Source: an uncultured Haemophilus sp. (GTDB lineage Bacteria; Pseudomonadota; Gammaproteobacteria; Enterobacterales; Pasteurellaceae). Taken from it: 28,590 bases of DNA. The position numbers were made by a program, and so were the translations under genes. The stretch is from NCBI RefSeq assembly GCF_905207935.1, contig NZ_CAJLNI010000008.1:1-28590 (forward strand). The letters run 5' to 3'. The notes under the pieces were generated by a model. It searched no databases. It saw only the letters and a list, made by a program, of their open reading frames with translations, and was not told where the DNA came from. Positions 16,306 to 23,256 of this stretch are shown here, one piece after another (within the stretch, counting starts at the first letter, position 1; each line of letters starts with the position of its first letter).

Positions 16306-17262
16306 TTAATTTAAAATATCCTTTAATTTAAATTCATTTACCAGTTGTTTTTGATATAAAGAATTAAAATAAATATTTAAATCAAGTAACGTTGAATTTT
16401 TACATAATTCCCTGATCGCAAACGCTCTTTCATCGCTGTTATAAAACGCTAATAATTTCAATGAACTATAATCTTCATTCGTACTAAAAATTGCATCTAT
16501 TGGAGCAAGAACAAACGAAACTTTTGAGTGCATTAATGTTTCACGTAAAAGATCATATTGTTTTATATTTTTTCCTGAGAAGAGAAATATATGGTATTTA
16601 GAGAACAAAATATCCATAACATTCTTATCAAGATATTCTATTGTTAGTTGAGATACTAGATTTATAGGCTTTTCTAATCGAGAAGCGATGTATCTCGCTG
16701 CGGCGAAATGATGACTGCCTCCCGTATTGTTCCAGGTAAATGAGCCACTCCATAGCTCACATGAAACATTGGCTGATGGATCATGAAATATTTTACTTTC
16801 ATAATGAGCCATATTTTTATCTAAATTTTCTTGAGAAATTTCCGAGATCAAGTCTTGGCTGTCTTTAATTACCAGCTCATCCAAAGTAGTTAAGCTACTT
16901 AAATTTGATTTAGATGAGCTTATATTGGTGATTGTCTGTATATCACATTTCCAGTCAGGCACTGTTTTATGTGAAATTAAATTTTGTAGAAGAGTTGGAA
17001 TCTCAATATTTATTTTAGAAGAGATACTATGCTCATATTTGCTGTAATACCATTCTATAAAATGCCCAGAAAAATAATGCCAAAAATATCGTTTAGCTCC
17101 TAGCATATTATCGGATTTTAATTGAGGCTTAAAATCACATCTATTGTTATGAAGAATGTGCTGTAAGTTAAACTTGACTATCAATAACGGCGTGAGTATA
17201 CGCAGGATTCCTTCTATTGATGCGGTTGCTGAAATCATTTTTGCATTCGTGCGGAACATCAT
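16306..17262 (-). CDS. orphan protein of unknown function with a GGSHHFAAARY motif
   Basis: The 318-residue protein is intact. Its start ATG at 17262 is preceded by AAGGAG about 5 bases away; a second ATG follows immediately. I do not recognise it with confidence; it may belong to a DUF6685-like family, from weak memory only. The clearest feature is WSGSFTWNNTGGSHHFAAARYIASRL (the motif GGSHHFAAARY is 181-191), which resembles the G-x-H-R/H-x-A-A-A-R motif of ParB/sulfiredoxin-like nucleotide-binding folds. The N-terminus is weakly hydrophobic (residues 10-32) but not a clear signal peptide. Codons are very AT-rich, unlike the core genes. It is convergent with the AbiEii operon and next to the relaxase fragment, so it is probably separate cargo. 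Confidence 0.7.
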   Translation of the reverse strand: MMFRTNAKMISATASIEGILRILTPLLIVKFNLQHILHNNRCDFKPQLKSDNMLGAKRYFWHYFSGHFIEWYYSKYEHSISSKINIEIPTLLQNLISHKTVPDWKCDIQTITNISSSKSNLSSLTTLDELVIKDSQDLISEISQENLDKNMAHYESKIFHDPSANVSCELWSGSFTWNNTGGSHHFAAARYIASRLEKPINLVSQLTIEYLDKNVMDILFSKYHIFLFSGKNIKQYDLLRETLMHSKVSFVLAPIDAIFSTNEDYSSLKLLAFYNSDERAFAIRELCKNSTLLDLNIYFNSLYQKQLVNEFKLKDILN

Positions 17263-17404
17263 ATTTTCTCCTTATTACTGATGAGACATTGGCTACGAGA
17301 TAGTATAAATAAATCATATTGGGTTTACATTAACTTTATACTTTCGATGATTTCAAAAACTTACTATTAATGCTCATTATCAAAGATGTCACAATGGCTT
17401 GTAT

Positions 17405-17682
17405 ATGTTCAAAAAATTTCTTAATGCTTTTAAAAATACTGCTCCAGCACAAAATAGTTTACCTACTTCACAAATGAATCTATTTCTGCTGATGGATGAT
17501 TTTTGCCACAATCTGCGAAAAAATTGCTAGACACACCTTTTCGCCAACAACATTTAAAAACTATCTGGCAAAATGTTTCCATGTATCCAGATATGTTTAA
17601 TAAACTGTACCAAAAACCTATTGAAAAATATGCAGAAATAGTTCAATTGTTACCTGCTTCTGAGTCTCACTATCACTCCCAT
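17405..17682 (+). pseudogene. MobH/TraI_2-type relaxase, N-terminal fragment
   Basis: ATG 17405 begins MFKKFLNAFKN, then frame and stop changes around 17480-17500 break it. In the second frame the protein continues PQSAKKLLDTPFRQQHLKTI and YQKPIEKYAEIVQLLPASES, which is the start of the TraI_2 domain of MobH relaxases of ICEs. A full gene would run on through the HD-type catalytic region; here it ends at about SHYHSHM (17682), joined to unrelated sequence. It shows that the island once encoded conjugative transfer. Confidence 0.8.
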
Positions 17683-17898
17683 ATGGCAGTATCGGCTTTC
17701 ACCGAGAAAAGTCAGAACTTAATCCCTCTTGATTATATTGCTGCTCTCGTTGGTTATCCATATCAACACACTGCGAACGTTATCGTAAAACAGCTTAACT
17801 TTCCAAAAGGTGTAAGATTAAAAGAAAAATCGCACCCAAGATGGATAGCTGGTGAAGTTATTCGCTGGTGTAGAATTAACGCCAAGCGAATTAAATAA
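17683..17898 (+). pseudogene. AlpA/excisionase-like DNA-binding protein, C-terminal piece fused to the relaxase fragment
   Basis: From about residue TEKSQNLIPLDYIAALVGYP (near 17700) the frame encodes a small helix-turn-helix-like segment, ending KEKSHPRWIAGEVIRWCRIN and a basic tail. The phrase FPKGVRLKEKSHPRWIAGEV is of the kind seen in AlpA-type phage/ICE regulators that control excision. It has no start of its own and is in frame with the relaxase fragment because of a deletion. The end at 17898 looks natural. A fused product of up to 131 residues starting at TTG 17503 is possible but unlikely to be meaningful. Confidence 0.5.
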
Positions 17899-17984
17899 CC
17901 TTTCAAATTTCCCACCATTGGCACAATTCACTTCTATGATATAATGCTCAAAACAAGGATATTTTATTCAATCCGTTTTAGAGC

Positions 17985-18008
17985 AACTACGCCAAAATTA
18001 CGCCAAAA
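17985..18008 (+). repeat. tandem repeat, possible integrase arm-type sites, right end
   Basis: AACTACGCCAAAA (17985-17997) and AATTACGCCAAAA (17996-18008) are offset by 11 bases, about one helical turn. The core word AATTACGCCA also occurs at the left end (11280). This arrangement near attR fits phased recombinase arm sites; function is inferred. Confidence 0.45.
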
Positions 18009-18046
18009 GTCAAAAATCTCTTTCAAAATCAATGTAGAAAGAAACT

Positions 18047-18062
18047 GACCCTAGGCACCACA
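18047..18062 (+). repeat. attR: second copy of the 16-bp direct repeat
   Basis: The same GACCCTAGGCACCACA as at the tRNA-Leu 3' end; the base before it differs (T instead of C), so the repeat is exactly 16 bases. Core sequence resumes directly after it. Confidence 0.9.
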
Positions 18063-18071
18063 GAATTTATA

Positions 18072-18094
18072 AGCTCTGAAGTTGATTCAGGGCT
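18072..18094 (+). terminator. hairpin terminator right after attR
   Basis: AGCTCTGAA (18072-18080) pairs with TTCAGGGCT (18086-18094) with one wobble, followed by TTTTTTATT. Before integration this would have been the terminator of tRNA-Leu. It ends just upstream of ttcA. Confidence 0.8.
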
Positions 18095-18118
18095 TTTTTA
18101 TTAGCTAAAGTAATCAAT

Positions 18119-19048
18119 ATGACAGAACAAAACCAAGATAAAAAACAAACTTATAATTTCAATAAACTGCAAAAACGTCTTCGCCGTAATGTAGGCAACG
18201 CAATTGCTGATTTTGGCATGATTGAAGATGGTGATAAAGTGATGGTTTGTCTTTCTGGTGGTAAAGACAGCTATACGCTTCTCGATATTTTGTTGAATTT
18301 ACAACAAAGTGCACCGATTAAATTTGATATTGTTGCCGTCAATTTAGACCAAAAACAGCCTGGTTTTCCTGAGCATGTTTTACCTGAATATCTGCAAAGT
18401 ATTGGTGTGGATTATAAAATCGTTGAAGAAAATACTTATGGCATCGTAAAAGAGAAAATTCCAGAAGGCAAAACAACGTGCTCTCTCTGCTCTCGCCTAC
18501 GCCGTGGTATTTTATACCGTACAGCAACTGAACTTGGCGCAACAAAAATTGCACTTGGACACCATCGTGATGATATGCTGGCTACCCTGTTTCTGAATAT
18601 GTTCTACGGTGGAAAATTAAAATCGATGCCACCGAAATTAATTTCAGATGACGGCAAGCAAATCGTGATTCGTCCATTGGCTTATTGTAAAGAAAAAGAT
18701 ATTGAAAAATATGCCGTAGCCAAAGAATTCCCAATTATTCCTTGTAATTTATGTGGTTCTCAACCTAATTTACAACGTCAAGTAGTAAAAGAAATGCTGA
18801 ATACTTGGGACCGTCAATATCCTGGACGCTTAGAAACCATGTTTAGTGCGATGCAAAACATTACGTTGTCACACATGTGTGACCCAAAACTCTTTGATTT
18901 CAAAGGAATTAAACATGGCCAATCACTTGATGGTATTGAAGGAGATACCGCATTTGATGAAGAGCATATCGAACCAATGAAATTTGATGATGAAGATGCA
19001 TCTGATTATTCCGATAATGAAATGATCAGCTTTAAAGAAGTGAATTAA
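18119..19048 (+). CDS. ttcA: tRNA 2-thiocytidine(32) synthetase TtcA
   Basis: TtcA thiolates cytidine 32 of certain tRNAs using ATP and an Fe-S cluster. The 309-residue protein has the PP-loop motif VCLSGGKDSYTLLD (near residue 43), the paired cysteines of CSLCSRLRRG (near 121) and the further Cys pair in IPCNLCGSQPNLQRQ (near 213), which together bind the cluster. The length matches the family (about 310). No Shine-Dalgarno is obvious just before the ATG. The tail is acidic. It is followed at one base by tusE, a sulfur-relay protein, so the pair couples sulfur transfer and tRNA modification. Confidence 0.95.
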   Translation: MTEQNQDKKQTYNFNKLQKRLRRNVGNAIADFGMIEDGDKVMVCLSGGKDSYTLLDILLNLQQSAPIKFDIVAVNLDQKQPGFPEHVLPEYLQSIGVDYKIVEENTYGIVKEKIPEGKTTCSLCSRLRRGILYRTATELGATKIALGHHRDDMLATLFLNMFYGGKLKSMPPKLISDDGKQIVIRPLAYCKEKDIEKYAVAKEFPIIPCNLCGSQPNLQRQVVKEMLNTWDRQYPGRLETMFSAMQNITLSHMCDPKLFDFKGIKHGQSLDGIEGDTAFDEEHIEPMKFDDEDASDYSDNEMISFKEVN

Positions 19049-19049
19049 T

Positions 19050-19379
19050 ATGATTACCGTACAAGGAAAACAAATCGAAACCGACGCCTTTGGCTATTTA
19101 CTTAATATTGCTGATTGGAATGAGAATGTAGCAAAACACATTGCTCAGCTAGAAGGTGTAGAACTGACCGACGCTCACTGGGAAGTGATTTATTTTGTGC
19201 GTGATTTCTATCAAGAATATAACACCTCCCCTGCGATTCGAATGCTGGTAAAAGCCATGTCAGAAAAATTAGGTGCCGATAAAGGTAATAGCCGCTATTT
19301 GCAACGACTCTTCCCTGACGGACCAGCTAAGCAAGCAACTAAATTGGCTGGTCTGCCAAAACCGGCTAAATGCTTATAG
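19050..19379 (+). CDS. tusE: TusE/DsrC-family sulfur-relay protein
   Basis: TusE accepts persulfide sulfur from TusBCD and hands it to MnmA for 2-thiolation of tRNA wobble uridine. The 109-residue product is of family length and shows DAHWEVIYFVRDFY (near 41), the run TSPAIRMLVKAM, and the C-terminal arm GLPKPAKCL with the conserved penultimate Cys that carries the sulfur. It begins one base after the ttcA stop, so the two are co-transcribed, and ends in a terminator. Confidence 0.93.
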   Translation: MITVQGKQIETDAFGYLLNIADWNENVAKHIAQLEGVELTDAHWEVIYFVRDFYQEYNTSPAIRMLVKAMSEKLGADKGNSRYLQRLFPDGPAKQATKLAGLPKPAKCL

Positions 19380-19386
19380 AATAATG

Positions 19387-19417
19387 TAACCGCGCGATAA
19401 AGTGCGGTTATTTTTTT
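19387..19417 (+). terminator. terminator after tusE containing an uptake word
   Basis: TAACCGC (19387-19393) pairs with GCGGTTA (19404-19410), then seven T residues. The loop and second arm contain AAGTGCGGT (19400-19408). Confidence 0.8.
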
Positions 19418-19427
19418 ACTCAAATTT

Positions 19428-19474
19428 CGCTATATACAAAAAAATATAATCGTTATATACTTATGAAAACAACG
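19428..19474 (+). promoter_or_regulatory. candidate ModE operators at the head of the ABC importer operon
   Basis: TCGCTATATAC (19427-19437) and TCGTTATATAC (19450-19460) are near-identical 11-mers 23 bases apart. The 24-base stretch 19451-19474 starts CGTTATAT and ends ACAACG, the same layout as the E. coli ModE site before modABC (CGTTATAT, ten bases, ATAACG). A TATAAT at 19445-19450 lies between the two. ModE binds with molybdate and represses uptake genes. The site overlaps the ATG at 19463. Confidence 0.4.
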
Positions 19475-20473
19475 AATTTTAAGTATATGAACAAATCTTC
19501 CCTTACCTTTCCCCTTTTACTTTGCCTGCTTATCGGGTTGGTTTTATTCTCGCTCTCTTGGGGACGCTTTGCGATTCCGCTTGAGAATGTTGTACAAAGT
19601 CTTATTGGTAATAATGTCAATGATGTGCAAAACAACATTATTTTTAATCTTCGCTTGCCTCGTGTGATTGCTGCCATACTTGTTGGTGCTTCATTAGCTA
19701 TTGCGGGTGTGGTGTATCAAGGTATTTTCCGCAATCCTTTGGTTTCACCTGATATTTTAGGGGTATCTAATGGCGCTTGTGTTGGGGCTGCATTAGCGAT
19801 TTTAATCGGTTCGGGCATGCTGGGTATTCAAGCCTTTGCCTTTGTCGGTGGTTTGATTGCCGTCTTGCTCACCATGAATTTACCACGTTTAATTCAACGC
19901 GACTCCACCATTGTTTTAGTGCTTTCTGGCATTATCGTTTCAGGTTTTATGATGGCGACATTAGGCCTCTTGAAATACCTCGCCGATCCCGAAACCCAGT
20001 TGGCTGACATTGTTTATTGGCAGTTAGGTAGTCTAACCAAATCTAACTACGACAACTTGCTCATCCTTTCACCAATCATTTTGCTCACTACCCTTGGCTT
20101 ATTTTTAATGCGTTGGCGTATCAATGTGCTTTCATTAGGTGATCGTGAGGCTAAATTAATCGGAGCCAATATCCGATTAGAACGAGGTTTAATGGTAGTT
20201 TGTGCCACGTTGCTGACGGCTTCATCGGTTTGCTTAAGCGGGACAATTGGTTGGCTTGGTTTAGTGATTCCGCATTTAGCGCGTCTTTTCATTGGTGATA
20301 ACAATGTCAAAAGTTTACCGCTAGCCGGACTTATCGGCGCGATTTTCTTGCTCGTTATCGACACTCTCGCCCGCAATTTATACATTCAAGAAATTCCACT
20401 CGGCATTCTCACCGGTTTTATCGGTGCGCCATTCTTTGCTTGGGTTCTGATTAAACAAAAGGTGGTGGACTAA
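19463..20473 (+). CDS. ABC importer permease, BtuC/FecCD type, probably molybdate/tungstate (MolB-like)
   Basis: This is an integral membrane subunit of a type II ABC importer. The 336-residue product has about ten membrane helices and family landmarks LRLPRVIAAILVGASLAIAGVVYQGIFRNPLVSPDILG (near residue 60) and GTIGWLGLVIPHLARLFIG (near 270). The family also transports siderophores, haem and cobalamin. The molybdate assignment comes from mop just downstream and the ModE-like sites upstream; H. influenzae has a MolABC system of this type. The start may be the ATG at 19487 (MNKSSLTF), because the ATG at 19463 lies inside the operator-like sequence and lacks a ribosome site. The stop overlaps the ATPase ATG by one base. 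Confidence 0.85.
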   Translation: MKTTNFKYMNKSSLTFPLLLCLLIGLVLFSLSWGRFAIPLENVVQSLIGNNVNDVQNNIIFNLRLPRVIAAILVGASLAIAGVVYQGIFRNPLVSPDILGVSNGACVGAALAILIGSGMLGIQAFAFVGGLIAVLLTMNLPRLIQRDSTIVLVLSGIIVSGFMMATLGLLKYLADPETQLADIVYWQLGSLTKSNYDNLLILSPIILLTTLGLFLMRWRINVLSLGDREAKLIGANIRLERGLMVVCATLLTASSVCLSGTIGWLGLVIPHLARLFIGDNNVKSLPLAGLIGAIFLLVIDTLARNLYIQEIPLGILTGFIGAPFFAWVLIKQKVVD

Positions 20474-21261
20474 TGCTGAAAATTGATAATCTGTATTACT
20501 GGCACAATGTTGAACATTCTCTACTCAATGGCATTGATTTAACCTTACAAAAAGGCGAATTACTGACTATTCTTGGGGCAAATGGGCGTGGTAAATCCAC
20601 GTTATTAAACTGTATCGCGGGGCTTTTAAAACCAAAGAGCGGTCAGATTTTGCTAGATAATTGCAAATTAAGCGAAATGAGCAGTAAGCAAATTGCTCAG
20701 AAAATTGCTTATGTCTCGCAACACAGCCCACAAACCTATCAATATCGCGTGCGTGATTATGTAGTACTCGGTCGTGCTGCGCATTTAGGTGTTTTTGATA
20801 AGCCAAGTGAAGCTGATTTTGCATTAGTTGATGAAGCTTTAAATAAACTCGGCATCAGTCATTTTGCTGACAGAATTTATATGCAAATGAGTGGCGGTGA
20901 AAAGCAATTAGTCAATCTTGCGCGTATTTTGGTGCAACAACCTCAACTGATTTTGTTTGATGAACCTACTTCGGCATTAGATTACGGCAATGTGTTTAAA
21001 ACCTTAAGCCTAATAAAAGAACTCTCACTACAAGGCTTTACCATTATCATGACAACACACAATCCCGATCATCCCATGTTGTTACACAGTGCACTGCCCC
21101 ACAGCCGCGTAAGTATCTTAAATGAGCATGGCAAGTTACAAACAGGTTTGGCACCGGAAATCATTACCGAAGCCAACTTGAAAGCACTTTATCAAACAGA
21201 TTTGCGCTTAGTTGATGTACCTGCACTACAACGCCAAATTTGTGCGATAACTCATTTATAA
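20473..21261 (+). CDS. ABC importer ATPase (MolC-like)
   Basis: The cytoplasmic ATPase of the same importer, 262 residues. Motifs in order: Walker A GANGRGKST (near residue 36), signature MSGGEKQLVNLAR (near 138), Walker B LILFDEPTSALD (near 158) and the switch His in TTHNPDHP (near 195). It is of the FepC/BtuD group. The TAATG overlap with the permease gene indicates coupled translation and fixed stoichiometry. The binding-protein gene follows after 21 bases. Substrate is inferred from context only. Confidence 0.88.
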   Translation: MLKIDNLYYWHNVEHSLLNGIDLTLQKGELLTILGANGRGKSTLLNCIAGLLKPKSGQILLDNCKLSEMSSKQIAQKIAYVSQHSPQTYQYRVRDYVVLGRAAHLGVFDKPSEADFALVDEALNKLGISHFADRIYMQMSGGEKQLVNLARILVQQPQLILFDEPTSALDYGNVFKTLSLIKELSLQGFTIIMTTHNPDHPMLLHSALPHSRVSILNEHGKLQTGLAPEIITEANLKALYQTDLRLVDVPALQRQICAITHL

Positions 21262-21282
21262 ACCCACTAGAAGGAAATTCAT

Positions 21283-22317
21283 ATGTTGAAACACTCTCTG
21301 AAAAAAGGCTTAATTGCCCTCTCCCTAGCAGCTTGTTTTGCTCTGCCTTTGCAAGCAAAAATCGTGACGGATGTTGAAGGTAATAAAATTGAATTACCGG
21401 ATAACGTACAACGTGTCGCCGATCTTTGGCATGCGAATAACCAAATCGTTTTGCTACTAGGCGGTGCGAATAAACTGGTTGGCACGACCACATCTATCGC
21501 GGCCAATCCTTGGTATAGCGAAGTGTATCCAAATATCAAAAACGTACCGGTATTAACTAACGGTGAAACCATTCAAACAGAAGAACTGTTAAGTCATAAA
21601 CCAGATGCAGTATTGCTCTCGAAAAAATCCATGTTAACTGAAGTGGAACAAGCAGGCTTAAAAGGTGTACGAGTGAGTTTTCAAGATTTTGATGGTTTGA
21701 AGAAAACCGTGCGTATTACCGCTGATGTTTTAGGTGATAAAGCTCCTGAAATCGCAGAAAGCTATATCAAAGAATTAGAAGGCAACATTCAATTTGTAGA
21801 AAGCCGTCTTAAAGGCTTAAAAGATGAACAACGCCCAACCGTGTTACATATCACTAAAGGCTCTGATTTGTTTATGATTGACGGCGGAAAATCAATGATT
21901 GGTGAATGGATTAAATTAGCTGGCGGTAAAAGTGTATTACCCGATGAAGCCAATATGGTGACCGTCACCGTAGAAAGCATTATTCAAGCGAATCCTGATG
22001 TCATTATTATCGGCAGCAGCGGCAATAAAGCACAAGCGGCAATCGAGAAAATTAAAGCTGATCCAGCATGGCAATCAATAAGTGCGGTCAAAAATAATCG
22101 TATTTATGCTAACCCTACTGGCACATTCCCATGGGATCGCTACAGTGCAGAAGAAGCGTTACAAATTCTTTGGGCGGCTCAACTTTTCCATCCTGAGCAA
22201 TTTAAAGATTTAAATATGGTGGAAAAAACACAAGCCTTCTATAAAAAATATTACGGTTATGAGTTAAGTAAAGAAAATGCCGAGCAAATTTTGAAAGGAT
22301 TATCACCTCTTAAGTAG
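21283..22317 (+). CDS. periplasmic substrate-binding protein of the importer (MolA-like)
   Basis: A 344-residue class III binding protein. The first 25 residues are a signal peptide with basic start and hydrophobic core. Cleavage after LQA (signal peptidase I) is likely; LAAC at 15-18 also matches a lipobox, so a lipoprotein cannot be excluded. The mature part shows ADLWHANNQIVLLLGGANKLVGTT, PDAVLLSKKSM, and near the end GTFPWDRYSAEEALQILWAAQ, a phrase I associate with the metal/oxyanion branch that includes Haemophilus MolA. Ribosome site GAAGGAA precedes the ATG. It is the third gene of the importer operon, and mop follows from its own promoter. Confidence 0.85.
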   Translation: MLKHSLKKGLIALSLAACFALPLQAKIVTDVEGNKIELPDNVQRVADLWHANNQIVLLLGGANKLVGTTTSIAANPWYSEVYPNIKNVPVLTNGETIQTEELLSHKPDAVLLSKKSMLTEVEQAGLKGVRVSFQDFDGLKKTVRITADVLGDKAPEIAESYIKELEGNIQFVESRLKGLKDEQRPTVLHITKGSDLFMIDGGKSMIGEWIKLAGGKSVLPDEANMVTVTVESIIQANPDVIIIGSSGNKAQAAIEKIKADPAWQSISAVKNNRIYANPTGTFPWDRYSAEEALQILWAAQLFHPEQFKDLNMVEKTQAFYKKYYGYELSKENAEQILKGLSPLK

Positions 22318-22320
22318 TAT

Positions 22321-22352
22321 TTGCATTTGAAGAATTTGCCTATATAATAGGC
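22321..22352 (+). promoter_or_regulatory. promoter of mop with a palindrome over the -10
   Basis: TTGCAT (22321-22326) and TATAAT (22343-22348) are 16 bases apart. The -10 lies inside the perfect palindrome GCCTAT-ATA-ATAGGC (22338-22352), which could be an operator. Confidence 0.6.
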
Positions 22353-22391
22353 GTCCTTTATTAACTTAAACTCAACATAAGGAGATGCTTT

Positions 22392-22607
22392 ATGAAAATT
22401 AGCGCAAGAAATCAACTTAAAGGTACTGTAAAATCAATCGAAACTGGCTCTGTGAACGCAATCGTACACATTGATATCGGTAACGGTAACGTAATTTCTT
22501 CTACCATCTCTATCGATGCAGTAAAAGAATTAGGTTTAGCAGTTGGCAAAGAAGCATATGCGATTATCAAAGCGACCTCTGTAATGGTTGGTGTTGAACA
22601 CTCTTAA
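22392..22607 (+). CDS. mop: molbindin, molybdate-binding Mop protein
   Basis: A 71-residue protein consisting of one TOBE/Mop domain. Molbindins assemble into hexamers that bind molybdate or tungstate and are thought to store or buffer the oxyanion in the cytoplasm. The sequence MKISARNQLKGTVKSIETGS, the SVNAIVHIDIGNGN run and the ending AYAIIKATSVMVGVEHS are characteristic and close to the H. influenzae molbindin as I recall it. AAGGAGA precedes the ATG. Position right after a BtuCD-type importer supports molybdate uptake for that operon. A terminator follows. Confidence 0.92.
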   Translation: MKISARNQLKGTVKSIETGSVNAIVHIDIGNGNVISSTISIDAVKELGLAVGKEAYAIIKATSVMVGVEHS

Positions 22608-22628
22608 TTAAACTATTCAGAATCTATA

Positions 22629-22654
22629 TAACCGCACTCGATAAAGTGCGGTTA
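22629..22654 (+). terminator. terminator after mop containing an uptake word
   Basis: TAACCGCACT (22629-22638) pairs with AGTGCGGTTA (22645-22654), followed by seven T residues. The second arm contains a perfect uptake word (22644-22652). Confidence 0.85.
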
Positions 22655-22756
22655 TTTTTTTGTCTTTTTTTTCTCTAATCTCTTTATTTCCCTCTTAATA
22701 AAATGCATTTTATCCTTAACTAAAATGAAACAATCTTTGCTTTATCTTGTCATTTA

Positions 22757-22785
22757 TTGACTTTTATTTAATTATTGTGTATAAT
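22757..22785 (+). promoter_or_regulatory. near-ideal sigma70 promoter of the SemiSWEET gene
   Basis: TTGACT (22757-22762) and a perfect TATAAT (22780-22785) are 17 bases apart, with TG two positions before the -10 region. The start codon is 69 bases downstream. Confidence 0.75.
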
Positions 22786-22853
22786 TTATACATATTATCA
22801 ATTTTTAGTTAATAATCTAATTCCGGATTATTCTGTTAAACTTAGGAGAGAAA

Positions 22854-23114
22854 ATGACAAATCAACGTTTTATTACCATTTTAGGCTATATCGCAACATT
22901 TACTTCAGTTTGTATGTATGTTTCTTACTTGCAACAAATTGGTCTAAATTTATCTGGTCAAAAAGGTGGCTGGTTACAGCCTTTTGCTACGACAATCAAC
23001 TGTAGTTTATGGGTAGCTTATGGCTTGTTGAAAGAAAAACGCGATCTGCCTATTTCATTAGCAAATGCGCCTGGTGTCGTACTTGGCTTGATTACTTTCG
23101 TTACCGCCTTATAA
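22854..23114 (+). CDS. SemiSWEET-family sugar transporter
   Basis: The 86-residue membrane protein has three predicted helices: about 5-24, 38-58 and 66-84. SemiSWEETs are three-helix half-transporters that dimerise to carry sugars across the inner membrane. The run SYLQQIGLNLSGQKGGWLQP matches the PQ-loop-like region of the family, and TINCSLWVAYGLLKEKRDLP with the conserved N and W before the last helix also fits. AGGAGA precedes the ATG. It is a single-gene unit between two terminators with a strong promoter of its own. The transported substrate is not evident. Confidence 0.8.
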   Translation: MTNQRFITILGYIATFTSVCMYVSYLQQIGLNLSGQKGGWLQPFATTINCSLWVAYGLLKEKRDLPISLANAPGVVLGLITFVTAL

Positions 23115-23133
23115 CACTATAAAACCTCATACA

Positions 23134-23176
23134 AAAAAGACCGCACTTTTTAGAAATCTTAAAGTGCGGTCTTTTT
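23134..23176. terminator. terminator formed by an inverted pair of uptake words
   Basis: A perfect 16-bp stem (23134-23149 with 23161-23176) holds AAGTGCGGT in both orientations (23140-23148 and 23162-23170). T and A tracts on the two sides allow it to act in both directions. Confidence 0.85.
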
Positions 23177-23256
23177 ATTTATTAATTTAATTCATTTAAA
23201 ACCTGAAAATTATGAAGTTGTGTAATTTAAAATTCTATTGCATTCTATATTTGAAC

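Larger units (their letters stand above)
11115..18062. mobile_element. decayed ICE/phage-mosaic island in tRNA-Leu carrying a putative defence cargo
   Basis: About 6.9 kb bounded by the 16-bp direct repeat. The interior holds a tyrosine integrase pseudogene next to attL, two antisense phage-gene pieces, remnants of ICE genes (DUF3577, topB, MobH relaxase), and an AlpA-like fragment next to attR. Four intact genes lie between: a Cys-containing unknown, a DUF6088 protein, an AbiEii-type protein and a minus-strand orphan. Only one perfect uptake word was found inside (12598), against at least 16 in the other 21.6 kb. The element has lost its recombinase and conjugation genes, so it can move only with help from another element. 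Confidence 0.9.
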
